Under the pieces are notes generated by a model. The model was not told where the DNA came from, searched no databases, and worked only from the letters and a program-made list of their open reading frames with translations. Shown in pieces: positions 1-9,219 of a stretch of 64,000 nucleotides of DNA (positions are counted from its first letter, which is position 1; every line of letters starts with the position of its first letter). Position numbers and translations under genes: made by a program. The stretch is from positions 2,012,501 to 2,076,500 of the forward strand of contig NZ_CP045354.1 in the NCBI RefSeq assembly GCF_009363435.1, in the 5' to 3' direction. The stretch is from Labrenzia sp. THAF82. GTDB taxonomy: Bacteria; Pseudomonadota; Alphaproteobacteria; Rhizobiales; Stappiaceae.

Positions 1-576
1 GATCCGAAACAAGCGCTCGCGGCCGAGTTCTTCCAAAATGGTTCTCAGTCGCTTGCTCTGGGCGCTGCCCACTCTGCCTGTTGCAAACCAAGGTGCGCTG
101 GCTCGTCCGGTTGTGACACCTATGAGCGCGATATCGCCACGTTTGCGAACATAGGGAAAGGTTGCCCCGGACTTTGCTGACAGATCGGGCTCTTCGGTTG
201 CCTGATCACCGCACATATAGGGCCACCAGGCCATTCGGGCCTTGCGAAATGCACCGGGAACATAAGCGTCGTGGTTGCCGGGAACGACTGATACGTTTGT
301 CGGCTCGCCGATCTCTTCCAGCCAGGCCCGTGCCCCGGTTATCTCCAGCGGCAGCGCGATATTGACCAGATCACCGGTGACCGCAATGTGGTCAGGTGCC
401 TGTGCCTTCATGTCCGCAACAAGCTGTTCCAAATAATTGGCACCCATGATTTTGGACCGGTTCCGGTGCCAGTTCAGGTACCCAAGAATGCGTTTGGAAA
501 AAAGCTGGAGCAGCTTGGGATCCGGAAGAGGTCCAAGATGCGGATCCGAGATGTGGGCGAGCGTGAATAGCGACAT
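1..576 (-). CDS. metallophosphoesterase (calcineurin-like), C-terminus cut by window edge
   Basis: The minus-strand frame stays open from the ATG at 576 to the window edge, giving 192 codons without a stop. The protein starts MSLFTLAHISDPHLG. It carries the metallophosphoesterase motifs in order: D-x-H near residues 11-13, GD near 68-69 within TGDLVN, and GNHD near 100-103. These residues bind the two metal ions of the calcineurin-like fold. The final GH(x)H block would lie beyond the left edge, so the gene is partial. The substrate cannot be told from this part; relatives include cyclic nucleotide phosphodiesterases and UDP-diacylglucosamine hydrolases. Its stop is not visible. Confidence 0.88.
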   Translation of the reverse strand, partial: MSLFTLAHISDPHLGPLPDPKLLQLFSKRILGYLNWHRNRSKIMGANYLEQLVADMKAQAPDHIAVTGDLVNIALPLEITGARAWLEEIGEPTNVSVVPGNHDAYVPGAFRKARMAWWPYMCGDQATEEPDLSAKSGATFPYVRKRGDIALIGVTTGRASAPWFATGRVGSAQSKRLRTILEELGRERLFRI

Positions 577-595
577 GGGCGCGCATCTTCAAAGC

Positions 596-633
596 AAAAG
601 GCGCTGCGTCAAGCAAATAACGCAGCGCCTTTT
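596..633 (-). terminator. Rho-independent terminator after the 39-residue ORF
   Basis: AAAAGGCGCTGCGT (596-609) pairs perfectly with ACGCAGCGCCTTTT (620-633) around a 10-nt loop. Read on the minus strand, the stem follows the stop of the small ORF at 662 and ends in a T-rich run. It separates that ORF from the metallophosphoesterase start at 576. The A/T-flanked stem could work in both directions. Confidence 0.8.
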
Positions 634-661
634 TCAAAATGGCAGATTTTTCTGTCGCTGA

Positions 662-781
662 TCAGTTGCTTGTGAACGTCGTCAGAGCAGCAACAACGCG
701 GGGGTTGCTGAGATCAACAGCCGGTTTCCACTGATAGTGGGAATGACGACGGCGGCGTTTGCCGAAAAGAGCGTTCAACAT
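662..781 (-). CDS. 39-residue basic hypothetical protein
   Basis: ATG at 781 to TGA at 662 encodes 39 residues beginning MLNALFGKRRRRHSHYQW. The N-terminus has a KRRRRH basic cluster, and the tail is mildly hydrophobic (VVAALTTF). The start is preceded by GAAGGA with a 7-nt gap, a good ribosome binding site. A strong terminator lies 29 nt beyond the stop. The two signals support a real monocistronic small gene, although I recognise no family. No transmembrane segment or signal peptide is evident. A nucleic-acid or membrane-surface role would fit the basic patch but is speculation. A TATATAT stretch near 849-855 may belong to its promoter. Confidence 0.6.
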   Translation of the reverse strand: MLNALFGKRRRRHSHYQWKPAVDLSNPRVVAALTTFTSN

Positions 782-989
782 CGGAGTATCCTTCAGGGGT
801 CAGACAGCCTGAATTGCGCTGCCTTCGAAATCATCATGTTGCCTGATATATAGGCATTCGCAGTTGCGATGAGGAGCGTTATTCTGGCTGGGCTGCCTTG
901 CACGCAATGCATGGGTTAACATGGGGTAACTGCATGGTTCGCAAAGCTGGATGCCGGATTCTGGCTGGCCCGGTGAGGGCCCGCATTGA

Positions 990-1475
990 ATGCTGAAGGT
1001 CCTTTCCTATCTGCCTTCAAACTGGACCAAGCGAATGATCCAGGGACTGGGGCTCGTCCGAAACCCCTATACGCTCGGCGTGCGGGTACTGGTCCTTGAT
1101 GCGAAGGACAGGGTCTTGTTGGTCCGACACAGCTATCTGGAAGGGTGGTATTTGCCTGGCGGTGGCGTCGACCGAGGCGAAACAATGGTCGAAGCGGCCT
1201 GCCGCGAGGTGCTTGAGGAGGCCGGTATCTCGACCTCAGGTGAACCTGTCTTGATGAATGTCTATCTCAACGAAGAAGCAACAGGCAGGGACCATGTGGG
1301 ACTTTTTCTTGTTTCGGAATGGACCGAGGCAGAAAACTACCTGAGCCCCAACGCTGAGATCGTTGAAGCAGCTTTTTTCGCGCCAGGGAACCTTCCGTCT
1401 GGTGTCACCTCGGCAACCGTTCGACGTGTCGAAGAATGGCTGGCCGGCGAAGGAACCGCCGGCAGCCGCTGGTGA
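990..1475 (+). CDS. Nudix hydrolase
   Basis: The 161-residue protein contains a complete Nudix box, G-x5-E-x7-REVLEEAGI, at residues 58-80 (GGGVDRGE then REVLEEAGI). These residues bind Mg2+ and hydrolyse a nucleoside diphosphate linked to another moiety. The domain fills nearly the whole chain, with about 30 extra N-terminal residues. No specificity motif identifies the substrate. The gene is monocistronic and converges with the quinone reductase at 1502. The ATG at 990 gives the longest frame; the ATG at 1035 is a possible alternative. Confidence 0.85.
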   Translation: MLKVLSYLPSNWTKRMIQGLGLVRNPYTLGVRVLVLDAKDRVLLVRHSYLEGWYLPGGGVDRGETMVEAACREVLEEAGISTSGEPVLMNVYLNEEATGRDHVGLFLVSEWTEAENYLSPNAEIVEAAFFAPGNLPSGVTSATVRRVEEWLAGEGTAGSRW

Positions 1476-1501
1476 AACCAGGTAGCGCCTTTCGCACTGC
1501 G

Positions 1502-2476
1502 TCAGGCCGCGGCCTTCAACCTGTCGCGATTGTGCGGGGCCAGAAAGTCGAGGTCGGGGCCGACGGGGACAATTCTGGTTGGATTCACGCTCTCATGTGA
1601 ACCGTAATAGTGTTGCTTGATCGTCGGCATGTCGACGGTTTCAGCAACTCCAGGCACCTGGTAGAGCTCCAGAAGATAGTTCGACAGGTTTGGATAGTCG
1701 GCGATGCGTCTGATGTTGCATTTGAAATGGCCGACATAGACGGCATCGAAACGCACCAGAGTGGTGAACAAGCGCCAATCGGCTTCCGTCAATTGTTCGC
1801 CGGCCAGGTAGCGACGTGTCGAAAGGCGGTCTTCCAGGAAATCCAACGTATCGAACAATGCTGTTACGGCCTCTTCATAGGCTTCCTGTGTCGTGGCGAA
1901 GCCGGACTTGTAAACGCCATTGTTTAGTGTGTGGTAGATCCGCTCGTTGACCTCGTCGATCTCGATGCGAAGCGCGGCAGGGTAAAAATCAAGTTTCGAC
2001 CCGGTCAAATCATCGAACGCGGAGTTGAACATTCGAATGATTTCCGAAGACTCGTTGCTGACGATCGTGTTCTGGTGCTTGTCCCAAAGAATTGGCACTG
2101 TTGCGCGACCGGTATAGGAAGGGTCAGCTTTGGCATAGATGTTCCAGGCGTATTTCGCACCAGCCACCGGTTCGGTCTCGGCAAATTCCCAGCCGTTTTC
2201 CAGCATCAAGGGTTGAACGGCGGAGAGCGAGATAAGGTCTTCCAGACCCTTCAGCTTGCGGAACACCATAGCGCGATGTGCCCACGGACAGGCATAGGAA
2301 ACAAACAGATGATAGCGGCCTGCTTCAGCTTTGAAGCCGCCTTTGCCCGAAGAACCGGCAGCACCGTCCGGTGTGATCCAGTTTCGAAATGAAGCATCCT
2401 TGCGAACGAACCGGCCACCGGTCGATTTCGTGTCGTACCACTGATCTGTCCAGACGCCGTCAACCAGCAAACCCAT
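1502..2476 (-). CDS. glutathionyl-hydroquinone reductase (Xi-class glutathione S-transferase)
   Basis: The 324-residue protein matches the YqjG/PcpF/ECM4 family, which reduces glutathionyl-hydroquinones to hydroquinones using glutathione. The catalytic cysteine is seen in YACPWAHRAM (Cys63). Family marks follow: TVPILWDK, IVSNESSEIIRM, the C-terminal helical domain with EADWRLFTTLVRFDAVY, and HYYGSHESVNPTRIVP. The frame is open for 117 codons upstream, but AAAGGAG lies 6 nt before the ATG at 2476, which also matches the family N-terminus. The ATG at 2482 would abut the Shine-Dalgarno, so 2476 is preferred. It faces the GNAT gene across a 374-nt gap. Confidence 0.9.
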   Translation of the reverse strand: MGLLVDGVWTDQWYDTKSTGGRFVRKDASFRNWITPDGAAGSSGKGGFKAEAGRYHLFVSYACPWAHRAMVFRKLKGLEDLISLSAVQPLMLENGWEFAETEPVAGAKYAWNIYAKADPSYTGRATVPILWDKHQNTIVSNESSEIIRMFNSAFDDLTGSKLDFYPAALRIEIDEVNERIYHTLNNGVYKSGFATTQEAYEEAVTALFDTLDFLEDRLSTRRYLAGEQLTEADWRLFTTLVRFDAVYVGHFKCNIRRIADYPNLSNYLLELYQVPGVAETVDMPTIKQHYYGSHESVNPTRIVPVGPDLDFLAPHNRDRLKAAA

Positions 2477-2850
2477 GTCCATCTCCTTTGTTTTCGCTGC
2501 TGGATTAAGTCGTGTGTCCGACCGCAAAATCAATCGGCTGAATGCTGTGTTCGGAAAGCGTGAACAATCTACTGCATCTATGAACGGCAAAAAGCACTGG
2601 ACCGGGAAGGGCTTGCGTGCTAACCGCTTTTCTCCATGAATTTGCAGCCGTCCCCGCAATGGTGGAAAGGCGCATGGCGAGACTGGGATCAATGACCACA
2701 GGTCTGACACTTCGACGACGAACCATCCGACGAGAAATCTCTCGTCCGCTTCGTCGCGTCTGACCAGATCCCGGATTTTCCAAGAAAGATTGATAGACCG
2801 GTTTCTGGCAGCTGCGCTTTCCTGCAAGATTGCCCGCCGGGAACCAATTC
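2477..2850. other. 374-nt intergenic region between divergent genes
   Basis: This gap separates the minus-strand quinone reductase from the plus-strand acetyltransferase and should hold both promoters. The minus frame in phase with the reductase is open across it, but the translation resembles no domain I know and a clear ribosome binding site sits at 2476. I see no hairpin, repeat or RNA gene. Confidence 0.5.
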
Positions 2851-3351
2851 ATGAAACAGACACCGTGGGTCATTCGGCCCGAAGACATCACAGACAACGA
2901 CGCTATTGAAGCACTGCAGGCCGAAGCCTTCGGTCCAGGTCGGTTTGCACGAACCGCGTTCCGGATTCGCGAAGGCGTGCCGCATCGGCCAGATCTCAGC
3001 TTTGTGGGGGTTGCCGGGTCGCAAGTGGCTGGATCCATCAGGTTGTCACCCGTTCTAATCGGCGACGCCGATGCGCTCCTGCTTGGGCCGTTGACGGTCT
3101 CTCCGGATTTCAAGAACAGAGGACTGGGCAAGTCACTCATGCGCACGGCAATGGACGCTGCTGCTGCGGCGGGTGACAGAGTGGTTCTTCTTGTCGGAGA
3201 CGCACCCTATTACAGCCCATTCGGATTTCAGCAGGTCCCGTTCGGTCGCGTGACACTGCCTGGACCTGTCGACCCTGCGCGGCTGTTGGTCGCGCTACTG
3301 AACGACGGCGACATGCCCAATGGCGGTGTGCGTGGTGGCCAGGAACCTTAG
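2851..3351 (+). CDS. GNAT family N-acetyltransferase
   Basis: The 166-residue protein has the GNAT fold order: an N-terminal acceptor part, then the acetyl-CoA-binding motif A, GPLTVSPDFKNRGLGKSLM (residues 79-97), with RGLGK as the pyrophosphate loop. The later PYYSPFGFQQVPFG matches the YhbS-like subgroup. Acceptor unknown. A TTG at 2830 would add seven residues, but the ATG at 2851 has GGGAA about 7 nt upstream. The TAG stop overlaps the TAA stop of the convergent gene at 3348. Confidence 0.85.
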   Translation: MKQTPWVIRPEDITDNDAIEALQAEAFGPGRFARTAFRIREGVPHRPDLSFVGVAGSQVAGSIRLSPVLIGDADALLLGPLTVSPDFKNRGLGKSLMRTAMDAAAAAGDRVVLLVGDAPYYSPFGFQQVPFGRVTLPGPVDPARLLVALLNDGDMPNGGVRGGQEP

Positions 3352-5423
3352 CGGCCCTCGCGATACCAGGTCAGTGAAATAGCGCCCAGAAGCACCGCCA
3401 GGCCCAGCAGGCCGATCAGGAGCGGATAGCGATCCACTCCATTTAGAACGCTGGCTTCTGTGGTCTTCAGGCCTATCCAGCCATTGCCGGCATAGCTGGC
3501 TGACTGCTGCATGGAGACCACACGCGGAACATCAAGATCGCCGCCAATATCCCGCAGCCTCTGCGTTGCACCACCGGTGGCTTCACTGATCGGATCAAGC
3601 AAATCGGCGGTCGACAGCACGTCGGTGTATTCGCGCGGGTTCTGCGGTCCGACATGGATGAGGGTGCTCATGTCCCCCTCAGTTACGGTGAAGAGGCCAG
3701 TTTCAGTTACCGGAAGGCTTCCAGTCCAAAGGCCGGGTTGTTGTTCCGTCAATGTGATATCGGATTGTTCACCCGTCGGGGTGACGATTGTGGCATTGCT
3801 GACGCTCTCACCCAAGGTCTGTCGCTCGACAGTCAGTTCAGAACCGCGCATGGAAACGCTAAGAGCTTCTTCCTCAAGGTCCGGTTCCTGCATCAGCCAA
3901 TGGGCCAAGCGGCGCAACAGTGGCACATGCGGTCCGCCACCCTCAAAACCGCGCGCCCATAGCCAAACGTGATCGGAGAGCAGCATGGCGACACGGCCCT
4001 CGCCTTCCCGGTTCAATACCAGCAGCGGTGTGTCGCTTGGACCGGACATCAGGGTTTGGCCCTTGTCGAGTTCGGTATCGACTGCACGGAACCAGCGGCT
4101 CCAGTCCGGCGGATCCTGCTCCGAGCCTGGCAAACCGCGCGTGACCGGGTGCCGTTCGCCCAGTTCGGCCAGCGTTGCGTGATAGGGCTGCTCCAAAACG
4201 GTTCCCGTCGGACGGGCGGGCAGAATTGGCGCAAGCGGTGTGCGGTAGAGGCTTCCGCCTTCCGCATAATCCGGTCCGCCAGCCAGAAGCACCGCGCCAC
4301 CATCTTGAACATAGCGGGCAATGTTGTCGAAATAGAGCATCGGCAACACGCCGCGCCGGACATAGCGGTCGAATATAATCAGATCGAACTCGTCGATCTT
4401 GACGGAGAACAGCTCTCGGGTGGGAAAGGCTATCAGCGACAACTGATTGATGGGGGTACCATCCTGTTTTTCAGGCGGCCGCAGGATGGTGAAATGAACC
4501 AGATCAACCGAGGCGTCCGACTTCAACAGGTTTCGCCATGTGCGTTCTCCAGCATGAGGCGACCCGGAGACCAACAAGACGCGCAGGTTTTCCCGAATGC
4601 CGTCAATCGTCACCACCGCCCTGTTGTTCAGCGTGGTCAATTCGTCAGTGAGTGGCTCTGCCTCGAATTCGAAGATATTGTCGCCTCCATGGGCGATCCC
4701 GACGGGGATATCGATTTTCTCGCCGGTGCGGGCTGTTCTTTCCGTAATGACGTCGCCGTCGCGTTTGACGGTGAGGCGTACAGCGTCACCTGGCCCTGTG
4801 CCTTGTCCCTGATCCACGACCGTCAAACTGACCGTTTGCTCCGATCCCACAAGACCAAATCGGGGGGCCTTGTCCAGAACGATACGGCGGTCGCGTTCAT
4901 CGGCAGTGCCGGTGATCAGACCGTGGACCGGTGCGTCAAAACCGAGCGATGCTGCGCTTTCCGGCAGATCGTGGATCTGCCCGTCACTGATGATGATTGC
5001 GCCGCCGACCCTTTCAGGGGGAACGTCCGCCAACCCGTTGGAAAGTGTCTGGAACAGTTCCGTGCCATTGCCTGCCCCTGAGTTCCGGGCTTCCAGAACG
5101 CGCAGGTCAAAACCACTCAAGGCTTCGATACGGCTTTGAACTTCTGCCGCTGTCTCGTCCGTTGTTGTCTCGCGTTCGGCCAGACGTTGGCTTTGGCTTT
5201 TGTCGACGACGAGGGCGACCACGCTGGAAAGTGGCTCACGGTCTTCGCGCTCGATTGCCGGATTGGCAAGCGCCAGCAGCAACAAGGCCATCGTAATGCC
5301 CCGAAGGAACCAACCCCGCAGGTTCAAGAAGCCGGAAAGGCTTGTGAGCAACAGTGTAATGGCAGCACCGGCAATCAGGGCCCAAAGGGGCAGAAGCGGG
5401 TCGAAGGAGAGTGACCAGACCAT
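3348..5423 (-). CDS. VWA-like / glutamine-amidotransferase-like membrane protein, last gene of the MoxR operon
   Basis: This 691-residue protein has two N-terminal membrane segments (about residues 8-30 and 38-55) and one at the C-terminus (about 663-685), with a large periplasmic or cytoplasmic body between. A MIDAS-like D-K-S-Q-S begins at residue 74, followed by an ISDGQIHD strand, as in von Willebrand factor A domains. A later part (DLIIFDRYVRRG, then GGAVLLAGGPDYAEGG) resembles the amidotransferase-like fold often seen in such proteins, without an obvious catalytic Cys. It lies 16 nt after the DUF4159 gene. Proposed role: membrane scaffold assembled with MoxR. The exact function is unknown. 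Confidence 0.75.
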   Translation of the reverse strand: MVWSLSFDPLLPLWALIAGAAITLLLTSLSGFLNLRGWFLRGITMALLLLALANPAIEREDREPLSSVVALVVDKSQSQRLAERETTTDETAAEVQSRIEALSGFDLRVLEARNSGAGNGTELFQTLSNGLADVPPERVGGAIIISDGQIHDLPESAASLGFDAPVHGLITGTADERDRRIVLDKAPRFGLVGSEQTVSLTVVDQGQGTGPGDAVRLTVKRDGDVITERTARTGEKIDIPVGIAHGGDNIFEFEAEPLTDELTTLNNRAVVTIDGIRENLRVLLVSGSPHAGERTWRNLLKSDASVDLVHFTILRPPEKQDGTPINQLSLIAFPTRELFSVKIDEFDLIIFDRYVRRGVLPMLYFDNIARYVQDGGAVLLAGGPDYAEGGSLYRTPLAPILPARPTGTVLEQPYHATLAELGERHPVTRGLPGSEQDPPDWSRWFRAVDTELDKGQTLMSGPSDTPLLVLNREGEGRVAMLLSDHVWLWARGFEGGGPHVPLLRRLAHWLMQEPDLEEEALSVSMRGSELTVERQTLGESVSNATIVTPTGEQSDITLTEQQPGLWTGSLPVTETGLFTVTEGDMSTLIHVGPQNPREYTDVLSTADLLDPISEATGGATQRLRDIGGDLDVPRVVSMQQSASYAGNGWIGLKTTEASVLNGVDRYPLLIGLLGLAVLLGAISLTWYREGR

Positions 5424-5439
5424 CAGCGCTCGCGAGACC

Positions 5440-8259
5440 TCATTGTCCTAACCGCTCTAAAAGAGCAGGGATGTGAACCTGATCGGCTTTGTAGTTGCCG
5501 GTCAGGCTGTACATGACGATGTTCACGCCCGAACGGAACGCATAATCGCGCTGTATCGGATTGTTGGGAACCGTCGGATAGACGAACTCTCCGCTGTCCG
5601 AAATCGCCCAGGCGGCTGCGAAATCATTGCCGGTGATCAGAATTGGTGAAACGCCGTCACCCGCCCGAACAGGCCGGTCGCCACGGGTCGTGGTTTCTTC
5701 AAGACTTTCCACCCACAATGGACTGGTTGCGTAACGACCAGGGAACGTTTCCAACAGATAGAAAGCCTTGGTCAAAACATGATCCTGCGGCACCGGCTCA
5801 AGCGGTGGTACGTCCAGATCCTCCAAGATTTCCCGCAACTTCAGCGTCGCCGGTGTCGACCCGAAGCCGGTTGTCGAAGCGTTGATGTGATCGCGGGTGT
5901 CGAACAGTATCGTGCCGCCATTGCGCATGAAAGTATCAATGCGTGCAATGGTTTGGTCGCCGGGCTTGTCCATGGCCGGATCAATGGGCCAGTAAAGCAG
6001 GGAATAAAAGGCCAGCTCGTCGCGGGCGATATCCACCGCCGCCGGTGGTCCAGGCTCCAGAGCTGTTCTTTCTGCCAGAAACTGCGTCAGTCCGGAGAGA
6101 CCCGCAGCGCTGGCGTCATCAATTTCAGGGTTGCCGGTCAGAACATAGGCAAGGCGGGTATCAAGCGTTGATTCAAGCGCCTGCAATTCAGATGAGGTTG
6201 ACTGGGCCTGGGCGTTTTGCGGTGCAATCCCCGTAAACGGGATCGCAGCAAGGGCCACAAGGATCGCCAGGCTGGCGGTTCGGTTCCGCAAGCCAACACG
6301 CGCCAACCCACCTGCCAAAAGGAAAACTGCAATCGCATCCACGATCATGAGAAGAAAGACCAGTGTAAAGAAAAGAGATCTCAGATCGAATGGGTCGGAG
6401 GCAGGATAAGGCACGGCTTCTGCCCGTTCGCCAAGAGCCGTCAAATCAAGCGTTTCCAGGCTGTCATCGCGTTGCAGCAGATTGAGTGCTCTGAACCCAT
6501 CCTCTGTGCCGTAGAGACCGGGCGGCGTGCGGCGGCTGGCCAGTGCGTCACGGAAGACCGTACTGTTTACCGGGGTGACTTCAACCGGTGGCGGACCGAA
6601 GCGGCCAAACCCGTCCAGAAGACGCAGCGGAGGCAGAACACTCTGGCTGGGTTGTCCATCTTCTGCCGTTTCCGAGGCGGCTGCCACGTTGGACACGGCC
6701 AGGATCCGGCGCAACATGTTCAGGAAGACACCCGACAGGGGCAAGTTCGACCACGTTGAATCGGCGGTGACGTGGAAAAGGACGACACTGCCGGCTCCAA
6801 TGGGAGCTGCTGTCACAAGCGGTGTGCCGTCTTCCAGCATGGCCCAGGTTCTTTCCGGAAGTTCCGACGTCGGTTCGGCAAGAACCTGCCGGGTGACGGT
6901 GACTTCTTCCGGCACCTTGAGGCCCGAAAACGGCGATCCTTCAGGGAAGGCTGCCAGGTGTTGAGGCTGTTTCCAGGAGAGCGAGCCGCCAAGCGATCTG
7001 TCACCGGCACGAAGGCGGACGGGGATCAGGTCGTCGCTGCCGCCTGCAGTGCGCGGACCGGCGAAGCGAACCAGTGTTCCACCGTTTTGAACCCAGTCGC
7101 GCAATGTGTCGGCGGTTGTGTCCGGGAGCCGGCCGACATCGGCAAGAACGAGCACGGATATGCCCTGGTCGATCAGTCCTGGAACGGCTTCTGCAATGTC
7201 CGCGTCACGTGGGCGGCGAATGTCTGAGAAGGGTGCGAGCGCTCGTTCCAGATAGTAGACGGGTGACAGCAACGGCTGATCAAGGTCGCCGGATTGTCCC
7301 GAGATAAGACCAACCGTCCGGCGTCGCCAGCTGTCATCTACAAGCTGGACAGCACCAGCCGCTGCTTCGCCTGAAATCTCCACACGCGCAATGTCGTTGC
7401 GCAGTTCCGTTGGGAGTTCAAACCGTGCCTCTGTTTCCGTTGCATCGGCATCGAAGGTTGCCTGAACTTCGCCAAGCACCAGTCCCTTGAGATCAAGCGC
7501 TCTAACAGTGGCGGCTCCCACTTTCTGATCTGGGTGCCTGATGACCTTGAGTGAAAGAGCTTCGGCATCGTTGGTAAGGTCTTTCAGACCCATTGGCGTG
7601 TCCAGTCCGGACATCACCGTCACGGGGGCCGCGCCGATGATCTGTGCAAGATCTGACAAGAACGCACCATTGGTGTGCGTGTTGTCGGACAGCCAGACCA
7701 CCGCGCCAGGCGGTGTCTCCTGTGCGGACTTTCGCAATCCGATGCTCAGTTCGCTGCGCCTTGGGGGGTAGGGCCGGGGCTCCAAGGCCCTTAGCCTTTC
7801 AAGTGCACTTGCAGCTGCTTCCGGCACGAAGCTCTGGCCCGGTCCTTCAGCTGTTGCCGCGAAAAGCACAGGCTGGCCGTCCTGAGATGCTGTGTTGAGG
7901 ATCTGTTCTGCTGCACTCACCTGTGCATCCCAGCCGCTTGCTGAAGTCCAGCCATTGTCGACCAGCAGCCACAAGACGCCGTCTCCGGTCGCAACCGGTT
8001 CTGATGAGCGCCAGATTGGACCGGCGAGGGCGATGATCAAAAGCGCGGCCAGCAACAAACGCAGGAGTGTCAGCCACCATGGGCTGCGCTGAGGTGTTTC
8101 CTCGTGCTGATCAATATCCAAGAGGAGCCGAGTAGGCGGAAACTGGATCTCGCGCGGACGCGGAGGCGTGAGCCGCAAAAGCCACCAGATGACCGGCAGC
8201 AAGGCAAGGGCCGCCAGGATCCACGGTGCGGTAAACGTCAGGGGCAGGCCTGCAAACAC
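5440..8259 (-). CDS. BatA-N / VWA-like / DUF4159 membrane protein
   Basis: The 939-residue protein starts with the BatA-type N-terminus: a membrane helix (about 10-30), the RLTPPRPREIQFPPTRLL motif, and a second helix (about 62-80). The following VWA-like domain has D-N-G-W-T at residue 101 in place of D-x-S-x-S, so metal binding is doubtful. Two further hydrophobic segments (about residues 630-690) precede a C-terminal domain matching DUF4159 (from about residue 710; LAYVLTGNPEID, then GGTILFDTRDH). It lies between the DUF58 gene (3-nt gap) and the 691-residue membrane protein. The domain order is typical of alphaproteobacterial MoxR operons. Confidence 0.8.
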   Translation of the reverse strand: MFAGLPLTFTAPWILAALALLPVIWWLLRLTPPRPREIQFPPTRLLLDIDQHEETPQRSPWWLTLLRLLLAALLIIALAGPIWRSSEPVATGDGVLWLLVDNGWTSASGWDAQVSAAEQILNTASQDGQPVLFAATAEGPGQSFVPEAAASALERLRALEPRPYPPRRSELSIGLRKSAQETPPGAVVWLSDNTHTNGAFLSDLAQIIGAAPVTVMSGLDTPMGLKDLTNDAEALSLKVIRHPDQKVGAATVRALDLKGLVLGEVQATFDADATETEARFELPTELRNDIARVEISGEAAAGAVQLVDDSWRRRTVGLISGQSGDLDQPLLSPVYYLERALAPFSDIRRPRDADIAEAVPGLIDQGISVLVLADVGRLPDTTADTLRDWVQNGGTLVRFAGPRTAGGSDDLIPVRLRAGDRSLGGSLSWKQPQHLAAFPEGSPFSGLKVPEEVTVTRQVLAEPTSELPERTWAMLEDGTPLVTAAPIGAGSVVLFHVTADSTWSNLPLSGVFLNMLRRILAVSNVAAASETAEDGQPSQSVLPPLRLLDGFGRFGPPPVEVTPVNSTVFRDALASRRTPPGLYGTEDGFRALNLLQRDDSLETLDLTALGERAEAVPYPASDPFDLRSLFFTLVFLLMIVDAIAVFLLAGGLARVGLRNRTASLAILVALAAIPFTGIAPQNAQAQSTSSELQALESTLDTRLAYVLTGNPEIDDASAAGLSGLTQFLAERTALEPGPPAAVDIARDELAFYSLLYWPIDPAMDKPGDQTIARIDTFMRNGGTILFDTRDHINASTTGFGSTPATLKLREILEDLDVPPLEPVPQDHVLTKAFYLLETFPGRYATSPLWVESLEETTTRGDRPVRAGDGVSPILITGNDFAAAWAISDSGEFVYPTVPNNPIQRDYAFRSGVNIVMYSLTGNYKADQVHIPALLERLGQ

Positions 8260-8262
8260 GGC

Positions 8263-9186
8263 TCAGACGCCTCCTTTCTGCATCACATCAAGCGCACCTG
8301 AGAGCGCACTGTGCAAAACCAGCAAAGGCTCGGATGCCGGCCGGTCGGTATGATGTAGAACATAGGTCCATCCGGCCCGCCGCGCCATATCCCGAATTTC
8401 AGCCCGATGGGCTTCCAACCGGTTGTGATAGTCTTCGCGCCAGTTTTCCGCACGTCCCGCGGTCAGCCGGATGCCTTTCTCTGGATCGGTAAACTCAATC
8501 CTGCCATCGAATGGAAAGGTCTCTTCAATCGGATCGAGCACTTGAACCAGATGCCCGCGTGCGCCGGTGCTGGCGACCCTGGCTATCCATTCCGCAATCT
8601 CGTCCATGGGATCGAGGAAATCTGAGACCAGCACCACATCGGCAAATCTCTTGATCGACATGGTGTCGGGAAGTGCCACAGGTTTGGACAAGTGCGCGAG
8701 TGCATCTGCCAGGCGCTCTGCGGCCCGACGATCCGAAAAGGGTCGGGTCAATCCGGGAAGGCCAATGCGTTCGCCCGTTTCGGCCAGCATGTCGGCAAGG
8801 GCAAGCATCAAAACGATTGCCCGGTCGCGTTTGGTGACTTCAGCAAGGCGCGAGCGAAACACCATGGAAGATGAGAGGTCCGACCAGAGCCAGACAGTAT
8901 GGGCTGCCTCCCATTCGCGTTCGCGCACGTAAAGATGATCGTCCCGGGCAGAACGGCGCCAATCAATTCGCTTTGCCGGTTCGCCCATGTTGAAGGGCCG
9001 AAATTGCCAGAAGCTTTCGCCCGGCCCAGCGCGGCGGCGACCATGCCAGCCGGCGATGATCGAGCTTGCAACATGGCTGGCTTCAACAAGGAGATCCGGT
9101 AACGCATCGGCTACAGACCTGGCTTCGCCGATCACGTTCGGCCATGTCGCCTGGTCTATGCCTGCCGTGTTGTTTCCGGAATCCAT
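8263..9186 (-). CDS. DUF58 domain protein
   Basis: The 307-residue protein carries the DUF58 hallmark FRPFNMGEPAKRIDWRRSAR (residues 62-81) and then a von Willebrand-like MIDAS, D-L-S-S-S, at residue 103. No membrane segment or signal peptide is evident, so it is probably cytoplasmic. DUF58 proteins are nearly always encoded next to MoxR ATPases and are thought to be their substrates or adaptors. Here moxR ends 33 nt upstream and the DUF4159 gene follows after 3 nt, so the genes are surely co-transcribed. GGGAG lies about 9-10 nt before the ATG. Confidence 0.88.
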   Translation of the reverse strand: MDSGNNTAGIDQATWPNVIGEARSVADALPDLLVEASHVASSIIAGWHGRRRAGPGESFWQFRPFNMGEPAKRIDWRRSARDDHLYVREREWEAAHTVWLWSDLSSSMVFRSRLAEVTKRDRAIVLMLALADMLAETGERIGLPGLTRPFSDRRAAERLADALAHLSKPVALPDTMSIKRFADVVLVSDFLDPMDEIAEWIARVASTGARGHLVQVLDPIEETFPFDGRIEFTDPEKGIRLTAGRAENWREDYHNRLEAHRAEIRDMARRAGWTYVLHHTDRPASEPLLVLHSALSGALDVMQKGGV

Positions 9187-9219
9187 TCAGTCCAGCTCCC
9201 TCAAAAAGACCATGTCAGA

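Noticed and set aside
2483-2827. Open frame upstream of and in phase with the quinone reductase, plus a 213-codon minus ORF at 2505-3146
   Set aside because: A clear ribosome binding site and the family N-terminus fix the start at 2476, and the translations match no domain.
3969-5081. 370-codon plus-strand ORF
   Set aside because: Antisense to the well-supported 691-residue membrane protein gene; composition is that of a shadow frame.
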